64,000 bases of DNA from Crocinitomicaceae bacterium (GTDB lineage: Bacteria; Bacteroidota; Bacteroidia; Flavobacteriales_D; Crocinitomicaceae): the NCBI GenBank assembly GCA_017984635.1, contig JAGNZC010000010.1, forward strand, positions 1 through 64,000, given 5' to 3'. The stretch's first letter is position 1, and every line of letters begins with the position of its first letter. The notes under the pieces were generated by a model. It had not been told where the DNA came from and did not search any database. It saw only the letters and a program-made list of their open reading frames with translations. The position numbers and the translations under genes are program-made. Shown here piece after piece: positions 36,484 through 45,864 of the stretch.

Positions 36484-36955
36484 CTAGTTTTAATTGGTCA
36501 AATTTCAATAAAGAAGTAGGGATTTTCCATTTTTCGTTAACTGAAAAGTTCTTATATACTACAAATACACCGCCTTTTACTTTTCCACTTAAACGCAAAT
36601 TCACCTCTTCTTTTGCTACTAATTTAAATAGCGAAAACAGCGCGCCATCTGCTAATTCAATGCGAGCAGGCACGGTTAATTGACTTGCTTTTTTAGCAGG
36701 GATTTTTACTTTTTCAGTTAAAAATAATTTTCCAACCGTTTTTTCATCAAGGAATACATCAACAGAACTTGGTTTGATTTTAAGCGCATACCAATTCGTG
36801 TTTTCTATTTCGATAGAAAGGGTAAATGATATCTTTTTCCCTTCAAAGTGAGTCAGTTTAAAATCATCACTTTTTTTAATGACTGGTTCCTTGAATGTTC
36901 CACAACCTACGATTAAAAAGGCAAGAATAAAAAAACTACTTAAAAATCCTTTCAT
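36458..36955 (-). CDS. LEA14-like lipoprotein
   Basis: The 165 residues begin with the lipoprotein signal MKGFLSSFFILAFLIVGC (lipidated Cys18). A single LEA type 2 (WHy-like) beta-sandwich follows, with the typical ISFTLSIEIENTNWYALKIKPSSVDVFLD pattern split across two strands, and the closing strands near LRLSGKVKGGVFVV. Such proteins in bacteria are linked to desiccation or stress but rarely characterised. Overlaps of 4 and 26 bases with its neighbours mark an operon. Confidence 0.8.
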   Translation of the reverse strand: MKGFLSSFFILAFLIVGCGTFKEPVIKKSDDFKLTHFEGKKISFTLSIEIENTNWYALKIKPSSVDVFLDEKTVGKLFLTEKVKIPAKKASQLTVPARIELADGALFSLFKLVAKEEVNLRLSGKVKGGVFVVYKNFSVNEKWKIPTSLLKFDQLKLGGTFGLEK

Positions 36956-38343
36956 TTTTTTGTTAGTTCTGTAAAGTGATGATAGAAATAAGGGATTGTT
37001 TCTATTCCTTTATAAAAATTAAATAAGCCAAAATGTTCATTCGGCGAATGAATAGCATCACTATCTAAACCAAAGCCCATCAAAATAGTTTTTAAGCCGA
37101 GTACTTTTTCAAACATGGCAACAATTGGAATACTTCCACCACTTCTTACAGGAATTGGTTTTTTACCAAATGTTTGTTCGTATGCTACTGCTGCTGCTTT
37201 GTAACCAACAGAATCAATTGGTGTAACAGCAGCTTCACCACCATGATGTGGTTTAACAAGTACTTTTACACTATTTGGTGCAATTTTTTCGAAGTGTGTT
37301 TGAAACAACTGAGTGATTTCTACAGGATCTTGATCGGGAACTAAACGCATAGAAATTTTCGCATAAGCTTTCGATGCAATAACTGTTTTAGCACCTTCAC
37401 CAGTATAGCCTCCCCAAATTCCATTGACATCTAAGGTTGGACGAATCGAACCTCTTTCCATCGTTGAATAGCCATTTTCACCCATTACTTCATTGATGTC
37501 AAGTGCTTTGCAGTACTTTTCATTAGAGAAAGGTGCTTTTGCCATTTCTGCTCGTTCTTCTTCAGAAAGTTCAACAACTTTATCGTAAAAACCAGGGATG
37601 GTAATTTTATTGTTTTCATCATGCAATGAGGCTATCATTTTAGCCAATGTATTGATTGGGTTCGCAACACAACCTCCATACAATCCTGAATGTAAATCAC
37701 GGTTAGGTCCAGTTACTTCCACTTCCACATAACTCAATCCTCTCAACCCAGTTGTGATAGAAGGAACATCATTCGCCAACATTCCAGTATCAGAAACTAA
37801 AATAACATCTGCTTTTAATTTTTCGACATTGTTTTTGACAAAAAGGCCCAAATTCTCACTACCAACTTCTTCTTCACCCTCAATCATAAACTTCACGTTG
37901 CAAGGCAGCTCATTTGATGCTAACATTGCTTCAACTGCTTTTACGTGCATAAACATTTGTCCTTTGTCATCGCACGCACCACGTGCAAAAATCGCACCTT
38001 CAGGATGAATTTCAGTTGGCTTTATGATTGGCTCAAATGCAGGATTAGTCCACAAATCAATAGGGTCAGCAGGTTGAACATCGTAATGGCCATATACTAA
38101 AACAGTTGGTAAAGTAGGATCTATAATTTTTTCACCATATACAATTGGGTATCCAGCCGTTTTACATACTTCAACATGGTCTATACCTAAAACTTCAAGA
38201 TGTTGAGCAACCAATGCAGCGGTTCTATTTACATCCGAAGAAAAACTTGGATCTGCCGAAACGGATGGTATTTTTAATAAATCGATTAATTCATTTAGAA
38301 ATTTCTCTTTATTTGCTTGAATATATTGTTGACTATTTTTCAT
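36952..38343 (-). CDS. M20 family dipeptidase
   Basis: The 463-residue metallopeptidase has the M20 zinc sites: VLVYGHYDVQPADP, GACDDKGQ, IEGEEEVGSENL (catalytic Glu), LVSDTGM and the C-terminal HSPNEHF. The lid domain begins at about residue 195 (VEVTGPNRDLHSGLYGG). Length and absence of a signal peptide fit a cytoplasmic carnosinase-like dipeptidase. A second ATG 15 bases upstream (38358) is possible; MKNSQQYIQANKEKFL looks like the family start. It is the first gene of the LEA14/transglutaminase-like operon. Confidence 0.93.
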   Translation of the reverse strand: MKNSQQYIQANKEKFLNELIDLLKIPSVSADPSFSSDVNRTAALVAQHLEVLGIDHVEVCKTAGYPIVYGEKIIDPTLPTVLVYGHYDVQPADPIDLWTNPAFEPIIKPTEIHPEGAIFARGACDDKGQMFMHVKAVEAMLASNELPCNVKFMIEGEEEVGSENLGLFVKNNVEKLKADVILVSDTGMLANDVPSITTGLRGLSYVEVEVTGPNRDLHSGLYGGCVANPINTLAKMIASLHDENNKITIPGFYDKVVELSEEERAEMAKAPFSNEKYCKALDINEVMGENGYSTMERGSIRPTLDVNGIWGGYTGEGAKTVIASKAYAKISMRLVPDQDPVEITQLFQTHFEKIAPNSVKVLVKPHHGGEAAVTPIDSVGYKAAAVAYEQTFGKKPIPVRSGGSIPIVAMFEKVLGLKTILMGFGLDSDAIHSPNEHFGLFNFYKGIETIPYFYHHFTELTKK

Positions 38344-38475
38344 TTTATTATTTTTCATTGAATTCCTGTCAAAATTCGTAATTAAAGTTGGTTATTTCAA
38401 AAAAAATATTCAAATTCGTGCAACTTAAAATGTAACTATCGAGTCTTAATTTTTTAAGCATTCAAAATAACTACC

Positions 38476-40734
38476 ATGAAAAAGAAAATAGTTTTATCTC
38501 TGTCGGCTTTGTTCACAAGTATGTGTCTTTTTGCACAGATTACAGTTTCAAATACTCAAACTGCGACCCAATTAGTTCAGAATGTGTTAATGGGGTTTGG
38601 TGTAACAGCATCTAACATATCTGTTAATGGTGTTCCATTTAGTGCAAATAATGTATATCCAAATGTTACTTATTTCAATGCAGGGACAACTTCTTTTCCT
38701 ATTCAATCAGGAGTTTTATTATCTACAGGAAATGGTTCTGGTGCTGTTGGCCCTAATTCAAGTGGTAGTTTTACAGCAAATACTCCTGCTACACCAAGCG
38801 TAGCATCAGACCCTCATTTAAATGCAATTATTCCAGGAACAACTCCTCTTCCAACAAATGGAGTTGTGTTAGAATTTGATTTTGTACCTGCAGGAGATAC
38901 TATTTCTTTTAAATATATGTTTGGTTCTGATGAATACCCAGAATTTGCAAATTCAAGCTTCAACGACGCATTTGGGTTCTTTTTATGGGGACCAGGAGTA
39001 TCAGGGCCATATGTATTAGCAGGTTATCCAGCTGGTGGTCAAACATTGGCTGTTATTCCAGGAACGACAACTCCAGTAACAATTAATACAGTTAATCCTA
39101 CTCAAAACCCAACCTATTACACTAATAATCAAAATGGTGCTGCTTATGGTTCTGCTATTCAATACGATGGTACAACTGTTTTGTTATCTGCTAATGCATC
39201 CGTACAGTGCGGTCAAACATATCACATCAAATTAGCGATTTGTAATGTGAGTGATCAAGCATATGATTCAGGAGTATTCTTACAAGCAAATTCATTTAGT
39301 TCAGAAGCAGTTCAAGTGAATGTAGCTCCAACTGTTGCAGGTGATACAAATGTTTACGAAGGTTGTACGCAAGCTAACATTTCATTTATTCGTCCTGAAG
39401 CTCAAATTGATGATACTTTAGTAATTAATTATTCAATTGCAGGAACGGCAATTGCAGGAGTTGATTACAATAACTTACCAAATCCACTTACTTTTTTACC
39501 AGGTCAAGATACTATTACATTAAGTATTATTCCAACACAAGATAATATTTCAGATAATAATGAATATGTTGAAATTACGGTTACGACCATTTCTCAATGT
39601 GGTGACACAATTATTTCTATGGGAACGCTTTATATTGTAGATACGATTCCTATTACAATAATAGAAACTGATAAATTGTTAAAATGTATTGATGATTCTG
39701 TTTTGGTAACAGCTTCTGCTTCAGGTTTATTCCCGCCATTTACTTATAATTGGCAAGGTGGTCAAACGGGAAATTCTGCTTATTTCCCAACGGTTCAAAA
39801 TGCGTTAACTGGTACATTAAATTATATTGTAACTGCAACTAATGCTTGTGGATATTCTGCAGTAGATACAGTGACCTTAACTTTGAATCAAACATTGATT
39901 GTAGATTCAATATTAATGGGGCCAGCCACATGTGACCCAACAGGTTATGTGTCTGCAATGATTCAAGGTCAAACAACAACACCTCAACACGGAATTTATT
40001 ACCAATGGTCTAATGCTGCTGGAACAAATGGCCCAACTGCTTCTGTTTGGGATCAAATTCCTTCTGGTTGGTATTTTATTCATGTTGAAGATGCAGTTTG
40101 CTCAGTAGAAGATAGTGTATTCGTAGACATTATGAATCCACCAAATGCAAATTTCACTACGTCTACTACAAGTGGATGTGGTCCACTAGAAGTTACGATT
40201 ACAAATACCAGCCAAAATACAAATACCTATTCTTGGAATTTTGGAAATGGTAATTCTGCAACGGTTACAAATTTAGACCCAATTACTCAGACATATACAA
40301 CTTCAGGTGTTCTTCAATTAATCGCCTCACAAAGTCCTACATGTGCTGATACAATGGAGGTTGTAATTACTGTAAACTCATGTGGATGTACAGACCCAAC
40401 GGCAACAAATTACAATCCATCTGCTACGGTAGACAATGGTTCATGTACTTATCCATATCCATCTGCTGAAGCACCGAATGTATTTACTCCAGATGGAGAT
40501 GGCTTGAATGATGTATTCTTTATTACAACTAAAAATGCAATTAACGTTGAGTTGACAATATTAAATAGATGGGGTCACAAAATGTTTGAAGGATCTAGTT
40601 TAAATCCAGCTTGGAATGGAAAATCACAAAATGGATTGGATGCTTCTGAAGGTATTTATTTTTATAAATTCACAGTTTTTGGTCCAAATAATCAACAAGT
40701 TGAGGGAGAAGGATTCTTACATTTAGTGAGATAA
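38476..40734 (+). CDS. Choice-of-anchor L surface protein with T9SS type B sorting domain
   Basis: After a signal peptide (MKKKIVLSLSALFTSMCLFAQ) comes a choice-of-anchor L domain (about 25-275; VVLEFDFVPAGDTISFKYMFGSDEYPE split over its hallmark). A Calx-beta-like segment (about 300-395), Ig-like regions, a PKD domain (about 560-635) and one CTDPTATNYNPSA repeat ending DNGSC (about 638-656) follow. The C-terminus (NVFTPDGDGLNDVF, LNRWGHKMFEG, EGIYFYKF) is the gliding-motility-associated type B sorting domain. It should be exported by the T9SS and act as a surface adhesin or matrix protein, the latter being inference. A strong terminator follows. Confidence 0.93.
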   Translation: MKKKIVLSLSALFTSMCLFAQITVSNTQTATQLVQNVLMGFGVTASNISVNGVPFSANNVYPNVTYFNAGTTSFPIQSGVLLSTGNGSGAVGPNSSGSFTANTPATPSVASDPHLNAIIPGTTPLPTNGVVLEFDFVPAGDTISFKYMFGSDEYPEFANSSFNDAFGFFLWGPGVSGPYVLAGYPAGGQTLAVIPGTTTPVTINTVNPTQNPTYYTNNQNGAAYGSAIQYDGTTVLLSANASVQCGQTYHIKLAICNVSDQAYDSGVFLQANSFSSEAVQVNVAPTVAGDTNVYEGCTQANISFIRPEAQIDDTLVINYSIAGTAIAGVDYNNLPNPLTFLPGQDTITLSIIPTQDNISDNNEYVEITVTTISQCGDTIISMGTLYIVDTIPITIIETDKLLKCIDDSVLVTASASGLFPPFTYNWQGGQTGNSAYFPTVQNALTGTLNYIVTATNACGYSAVDTVTLTLNQTLIVDSILMGPATCDPTGYVSAMIQGQTTTPQHGIYYQWSNAAGTNGPTASVWDQIPSGWYFIHVEDAVCSVEDSVFVDIMNPPNANFTTSTTSGCGPLEVTITNTSQNTNTYSWNFGNGNSATVTNLDPITQTYTTSGVLQLIASQSPTCADTMEVVITVNSCGCTDPTATNYNPSATVDNGSCTYPYPSAEAPNVFTPDGDGLNDVFFITTKNAINVELTILNRWGHKMFEGSSLNPAWNGKSQNGLDASEGIYFYKFTVFGPNNQQVEGEGFLHLVR

Positions 40735-40756
40735 AAATTGAAATAGATTAAGCAAT

Positions 40757-40789
40757 AAAAAAGGCGAACATTTAATGTTCGCCTTTTTT
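40757..40789. terminator. Bidirectional terminator between the T9SS type B gene and hflX
   Basis: AAAAAAGGCGAACA and TGTTCGCCTTTTTT form a 14-base stem with a 5-base loop, giving T runs on both strands. It serves both convergent genes. Confidence 0.93.
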
Positions 40790-40803
40790 GTAATCAATAG
40801 TTA

Positions 40804-42003
40804 TTAATATAAAAAGTTATTGTAGGGATAACGAATTTTAAAAATACGCTGAACTTCTTTATAGATAACTTCTTTTAATTCTTCAATATTCTCTTTGTCT
40901 TGTGCAGAAATAAAAACACAAGTTGTATCGTTGAGTTTAGACATCCATGTTTTCTTCAACTCCTCTAAAGTATAATGTTCTACTTGCTTTGGATTTGGAT
41001 CATCTTCCATTTGTTCTACAGGAACGTAAGCATCAATTTTGTTGAATACTAAAATAACTGGTTTTTCAGTTTTATCTAGTTCATTCAATGTTTCATTGAC
41101 TACCTCATATTGGTCTTCAAAATTAGAATGCGAAATATCTAATACATGAACTAACAAATCGGCTTCTCTTACTTCATCTAAGGTCGATTTAAATGACTCA
41201 ACTAGTTGATGAGGTAGTTTGCGTATAAAGCCAACAGTATCTGTCAATAAAAAAGGTAAATTTTCGATCACTACTTTTCGAACAGTAGTATCTAATGTAG
41301 CGAATAATTTATTTTCAGCAAATACATCTGATTTCGATAAAAGGTTCATCAACGTGCTTTTCCCAACGTTTGTATATCCTACAAGAGCTACACGAACCAA
41401 TTGTCCGCGATTACCACGTTGTACCGACATTTGTTTGTCAATTTCCTTTAATTTTTCCTTCATTAACGAAATCCGCGTTTGAATGATTCGTCGATCGGAT
41501 TCAATTTGAGATTCACCTGGACCTCTTAATCCAATACCTCCTTTTTGTCGTTCAAGGTGTGTCCACATTCTAGTTAAACGGGGCAACATGTATTGTAACT
41601 GCGCTAATTCAACTTGTGTTTTCGCATGTGATGTTCGCGCTCTACTGGCAAAAATATCTAATATTAAAATGTTGCGATCTACTATTTTACATTCTAATTC
41701 ACGTTCGATATTCCGCAATTGAGACGGGGATAATTCATCGTCAAAAATGACCAATTCAATCCCATTTTCTTTTATGTAATCTTTAATTTCTTGAATTTTA
41801 CCTTTTCCTACATACGTTCTAGGATGAGCCATCGGAAGTTTTTGCAAAAACTTTTTGTGTGTAATTGCTCCAGCTGTTTCTGCTAAAAACTCTAATTCAT
41901 CTAAATATTCTTGTGCAGTGTCTTCTTTTATTTCGGGCGTAATTACTCCTACTAAGACACAGATTTCTTCTACTTCATCAACGGTAACGTGTCCTTCTTG
42001 CAT
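40804..42003 (-). CDS. hflX: GTPase HflX
   Basis: HflX is a ribosome-splitting GTPase that rescues stalled ribosomes under stress. The N-terminal HflX domain (TYVGKGKIQEIKDYI, FDDELSPSQLRNIE), the linker motif GGIGLRGPGESQIESDRR at about 155-172 and the G domain (P-loop GYTNVGKST at 209-217, ATLDTT, DTVGFIRKLP, NKID) are intact. At 399 residues it has a normal size. It follows the cytochrome gene by 2 bases and ends at the shared terminator. Confidence 0.96.
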   Translation of the reverse strand: MQEGHVTVDEVEEICVLVGVITPEIKEDTAQEYLDELEFLAETAGAITHKKFLQKLPMAHPRTYVGKGKIQEIKDYIKENGIELVIFDDELSPSQLRNIERELECKIVDRNILILDIFASRARTSHAKTQVELAQLQYMLPRLTRMWTHLERQKGGIGLRGPGESQIESDRRIIQTRISLMKEKLKEIDKQMSVQRGNRGQLVRVALVGYTNVGKSTLMNLLSKSDVFAENKLFATLDTTVRKVVIENLPFLLTDTVGFIRKLPHQLVESFKSTLDEVREADLLVHVLDISHSNFEDQYEVVNETLNELDKTEKPVILVFNKIDAYVPVEQMEDDPNPKQVEHYTLEELKKTWMSKLNDTTCVFISAQDKENIEELKEVIYKEVQRIFKIRYPYNNFLY

Positions 42004-42005
42004 GT

Positions 42006-42332
42006 TTATTTTTTCAAACTTTTAACGTAGTCTGCAACGGATTGAATGTTTTTTGAAGATCCCAACGCTTCTTTCATAGAAGGCATTGCGTTTTTTCCAT
42101 TAATAATTAATGCGATTCTTTCTTTATCAGATAATGTCGAAACACTCAAATCTTTCGCCCCAGATAGTCCTAATTTACCATCTGCACCATGACATGAACT
42201 ACAGTTTAATGTATATAGATTTTTACCATTTACAACTGCAGATTCATCAGTATCTTGTTTGTTATTTTCAGGAGTAGAACTACACGCTTGCGCTATTAAG
42301 CCTAAAAACAGCAACGATTTTTTTATAACCAT
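42006..42332 (-). CDS. Small c-type cytochrome lipoprotein
   Basis: A short lipoprotein signal (LFLGLIAQAC, Cys17) tethers a class I cytochrome c. The haem motif CSSCH is at 44-48, and the distal ligand is a Met in NAMPSM (Met83 or Met86). The 108 residues hold one haem domain. It likely passes electrons in the periplasm; the neighbouring membrane protein is a candidate partner. The gene overlaps the upstream one by 10 bases and is 2 bases from hflX. Confidence 0.93.
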   Translation of the reverse strand: MVIKKSLLFLGLIAQACSSTPENNKQDTDESAVVNGKNLYTLNCSSCHGADGKLGLSGAKDLSVSTLSDKERIALIINGKNAMPSMKEALGSSKNIQSVADYVKSLKK

Positions 42333-42751
42333 GATCCTCCTAATGCAGTTCTAAATGGCCAAGGAATTCCAGCTAATATTAAAATTAACACAAATGTATA
42401 CCAAAGTGCAATTTTAGAATTACGTTGAGATAAATCTTCTATTTTTTCTGCTTTTTTACGACCAATAGTAACTAACACTGCTGCACAAACCATTAATAAT
42501 ATGTGTTCCATTCCGAAAAAACGGTAAAGTGGATTTTTCATCCAACCAGCGCTGTAATTGATTTTTCCAGACATAAACGCAACTACAATTCCAATCGTTA
42601 CCTGAATATGTAAGGTAACCATTGCGAACAAATTGATCATTTTGTCCTTTTTTGCATAAGTGTTTTTGCTTTTATTACTGATTGCATTTATAATAGCTAC
42701 AACTAAAAGTGCCAATGCTAACCATCTTAATCCTGAATGTGCGTGTAACAT
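42323..42751 (-). CDS. Four-helix membrane protein, cytochrome b-like
   Basis: From the ATG at 42751 (MLHAHSGLRWLALALLVV) the 142 residues form four membrane helices with His3, His5, an internal TLHIQVTIG and MEHILLMV. Histidines within helices could bind haem; relatives in Bacteroidota are often labelled cytochrome B on this basis. The 10-base overlap with a c-type cytochrome gene makes an electron-transfer pair plausible. Haem binding is not proven. The open frame extends to 42775, but a promoter element just upstream favours this start. Confidence 0.75.
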   Translation of the reverse strand: MLHAHSGLRWLALALLVVAIINAISNKSKNTYAKKDKMINLFAMVTLHIQVTIGIVVAFMSGKINYSAGWMKNPLYRFFGMEHILLMVCAAVLVTIGRKKAEKIEDLSQRNSKIALWYTFVLILILAGIPWPFRTALGGSWL

Positions 42752-42764
42752 AATCTTTTTTTTA

Positions 42765-42795
42765 CAAAAATACACTTATTTAGAATTATAACAAA
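42765..42795 (-). promoter_or_regulatory. Promoter of the cytochrome-hflX operon
   Basis: On the minus strand TTTG (42792-42795), exactly 19 bases, TATTTTTG (42765-42772): a full match to TTTG-N19-TAnnTTTG. The -7 element ends 13 bases before the ATG. Confidence 0.75.
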
Positions 42796-42858
42796 CAAAT
42801 ATCTTCTCGTTAAAAGGACTTTAAAAAAATGTGTAAATTCACACTGAATTTTTTTACT

Positions 42859-45858
42859 ATGAAAAACATTTTTATTCTATTTTTTGCGCTACCATTTTCG
42901 TTTTATGCTCAATTAAAACCAGGAAATGGCGTTCAAAATTCTAAGCCTAAATTGATTGCATTAACGCATGCTACAATTTATGTTTCACCAACTGAAGTAT
43001 TGAAAGATGCGAGTATTCTTTTAAAAGATGAGTTGATTGTAGAGGTTAAAAAAAATAACAGTGTTCCTTCTGATGCATATGAAATCAATTGTGAAGGAAA
43101 GTTTATTTTTCCTGCTTTTATCGAAACCAATTCAGCAATTGGAATAACTAAACCTTCAGTTATTAATTCTGAAAAAAGTGGGTATTGGAATCCTGCAATT
43201 CATCCTGAATTGAATGCGTCACACCATTATTCTGTTGATGAAAAAGCAATTACTGAACTACAAAAAATGGGATTTGGTTTTGCAGTTTCACATGTAAATG
43301 ATGGAATCGCCAGAGGAACAGGTGTCCTAGTTTCAACATCACCTTACAAACAGCGCACCACAATTATTGAACCTACTGTAGGTCAATTTTTCTCTTTTCA
43401 AAAGGGTTCATCAACGAATAATTATCCTTCATCTCAAATGGGATCCATTGCTTTGTTGCGCCAGTTTTTTTTAGATGTGAATTGGTATAAAACTGCCAAA
43501 GAAAAAGAATACGTTAGTAGTTTAGATCAATTTAATCTATCGACACCACTTCCCATGTTGTTTCAAACTAAAGATAAATTTGAAATCCTTCGTGCCGCTA
43601 AAATTGCGAAGGAATTTAATTTTTCGTTTAATTATTTGGGTTCTGGAAATGAGTATCAATTGGGAGATGTGCTAAAAACGATTAAAAATACACTCGTAAT
43701 CCCCATTAATTTTCCAGATGCATACGATGTGAAAGACCCATATATTGCAAGACAAATTCCATTGAAAGAGTTGAAAAATTGGGAATTAGCTCCTTCTAAT
43801 CCTGCTATTTTGGTTCAAAACGGGGTGAATATTTGTATTTCAAGCACAGGAATTAAAACACCAGAACAATTTTGGAAAAACATACAATTAGCCATCAAAA
43901 GAGGTTTACCAATTGACGCTGCTATAAATGCGCTAACGCTTCAACCTGCTAAAATGATGAAAATTGATCACTTAGTTGGCTCATTAGAAAAAGGGAAAAA
44001 AGCAAGTTTTTTAGTTTATTCTAAAAATCCTTTTAATGAAAATTCAAGTTTATTAGAAAAATGGGATTTAGGACAACAAACGATTTTAGAGCGTCAGGAA
44101 ACGGTCAAAATTGGAGGGAAATTTAACTTGCTTATTGCTGAGCAGACATTTCCAATTGAAATCATGGAGAAAGAAGGTAACTATTCTGCAACGATCCAAG
44201 TTTCAGATTCTATAACAAAACCAATATTTATTCAAATCAGTGATAAAGATATTACCATTCAATTTAACACCAATGTTTATAAGGAAAAAGGAAGTGTGAA
44301 TCTACATGGGAAAATCAATGAAAAATTAGGTGTTTTAGAGGGAGAAGGTACAATTGCAAATGGATCTTGGATAAAATGGTCAGCAATTCGAAATGAAAAA
44401 CAAAAAAACAAAGAAGAATTAAATCCAAAAACCCAAACTGATTCCCTTAAATCAGGAAAAGTTTGGTTTCCGAACTTAGCATATGGCTTTGAAAATAAAC
44501 CAAATAAAGAAGCAATAATTTTTGAAAATGCTACTGTTTGGACCAATGAAAAAGAAGGGATTCTAAAGAATGCAACGGTTGTTGTCTCAGATGGTAAAAT
44601 CAAATTTGTAGGCAGTGAAACAGCTGCACGATCGTTTGCTCGTCCTTTAAATGCACGTGTTATTCATGCAAAAGGATTACATATTACTGCTGGAATTATT
44701 GACGAACATTCCCACATAGCCATTGACAAAGGCGTAAACGAAGGAGGTCAAGCAATTACAGCCGAAGTGAATATCGGTGAAGTTTTACAACCGGATGACA
44801 TTTCTATTTACCGACAATTGGCTGGAGGAGTAACAAGTGCTCAATTATTACATGGTTCAGCCAATCCAATTGGAGGACAATCAGCGTTGATAAAATTGAA
44901 ATGGGGAGTTAATCCCGACGAATTGTTAATTCCTAATGCGCCAAAATTTATTAAATGTGCGTTGGGTGAGAATGTCAAACAATCTAATTGGGGCGATTAC
45001 AATTCGAACCGATTCCCACAAACAAGAATGGGAGTGGAGCAAGTTTTCATAGATGGCTTCAACCGTGCGAAACAATACCAAAAAGAATGGAATGAGTATT
45101 TGAGTGGAAAAAGTAAAAGAGAACAGCCACGCAAAGATTTAGAATTGGATGTTTTAGTTGAGATTTTAAATGGGCAGCGAAATATTACATGTCATTCGTA
45201 TGTACAATCCGAAATCAATATGTTGATGCATGTAGCGGATTCAATGGGTTTCAAAATCAATACATTTACTCATATTTTAGAAGGATATAAACTAGCTGAT
45301 AAACTATTGAAACATGGCGTTGGAGCTTCTACTTTTTCGGATTGGTGGGCGTATAAATTCGAAGTGAATGATGCGATTCCTTACAATGCATCTATGATGC
45401 AAGAGCAAGGTTTAACAGTTGCAATCAATTCTGATGACGCTGAGATGGGCAGAAGGCTTAATCAAGAAGTAGCAAAATCTGTAAAATATGGAGGGATGTC
45501 AGAGGAAAACGCTTGGAAAATGGTCACTTTGAATCCTGCCAAATTATTGCACTTGGATGATCGAATGGGAAGTTTAAAAGAAGGAAAAGATGCCGATGTT
45601 GTTATTTGGTCCTCGAATCCTTTAAGTATCGAAGCAAAAGTAATTACCACTATTGTAGATGGAATCATTTATTATGATGCAAAAAGAGACCTTGAATTGC
45701 AAGTTCAAAACACACAAGAACGCGCACGTATTATCAACAAATTAGTAGCAGAACAAACTGAAAACAATACAGTTAAGCCTTTTGTAAAAAAGAAAAGCAA
45801 ACATTTTCACTGTGATACACTAGGTGAAGAAGGTTCTGATTCAGAAAACAGTCATTAA
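42859..45858 (+). CDS. Secreted amidohydrolase with fused degenerate amidohydrolase domain
   Basis: After a signal peptide (MKNIFILFFALPFSFYAQ) the 999-residue protein has two amidohydrolase-like halves. The N-half (about 30-420) has the fold's edge motifs (AAINALTLQPAKMMKIDHLVGSLEKGKKASFLVYS) in scattered form but lacks HxH: the site reads FPAFIETNSAIG. The C-half (about 535-960) keeps the metal site: DEHSHI with His617 and His619, NITCHSY, INTFTHILEGY and INSDDAEMGRR. So one active and one inactive domain share a chain, in the periplasm or outside. The substrate is unknown; imidazolonepropionase or dipeptidase-like activity is possible. It is followed after 6 bases by a related gene. Confidence 0.85.
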   Translation: MKNIFILFFALPFSFYAQLKPGNGVQNSKPKLIALTHATIYVSPTEVLKDASILLKDELIVEVKKNNSVPSDAYEINCEGKFIFPAFIETNSAIGITKPSVINSEKSGYWNPAIHPELNASHHYSVDEKAITELQKMGFGFAVSHVNDGIARGTGVLVSTSPYKQRTTIIEPTVGQFFSFQKGSSTNNYPSSQMGSIALLRQFFLDVNWYKTAKEKEYVSSLDQFNLSTPLPMLFQTKDKFEILRAAKIAKEFNFSFNYLGSGNEYQLGDVLKTIKNTLVIPINFPDAYDVKDPYIARQIPLKELKNWELAPSNPAILVQNGVNICISSTGIKTPEQFWKNIQLAIKRGLPIDAAINALTLQPAKMMKIDHLVGSLEKGKKASFLVYSKNPFNENSSLLEKWDLGQQTILERQETVKIGGKFNLLIAEQTFPIEIMEKEGNYSATIQVSDSITKPIFIQISDKDITIQFNTNVYKEKGSVNLHGKINEKLGVLEGEGTIANGSWIKWSAIRNEKQKNKEELNPKTQTDSLKSGKVWFPNLAYGFENKPNKEAIIFENATVWTNEKEGILKNATVVVSDGKIKFVGSETAARSFARPLNARVIHAKGLHITAGIIDEHSHIAIDKGVNEGGQAITAEVNIGEVLQPDDISIYRQLAGGVTSAQLLHGSANPIGGQSALIKLKWGVNPDELLIPNAPKFIKCALGENVKQSNWGDYNSNRFPQTRMGVEQVFIDGFNRAKQYQKEWNEYLSGKSKREQPRKDLELDVLVEILNGQRNITCHSYVQSEINMLMHVADSMGFKINTFTHILEGYKLADKLLKHGVGASTFSDWWAYKFEVNDAIPYNASMMQEQGLTVAINSDDAEMGRRLNQEVAKSVKYGGMSEENAWKMVTLNPAKLLHLDDRMGSLKEGKDADVVIWSSNPLSIEAKVITTIVDGIIYYDAKRDLELQVQNTQERARIINKLVAEQTENNTVKPFVKKKSKHFHCDTLGEEGSDSENSH

Positions 45859-45864
45859 ACGAAT

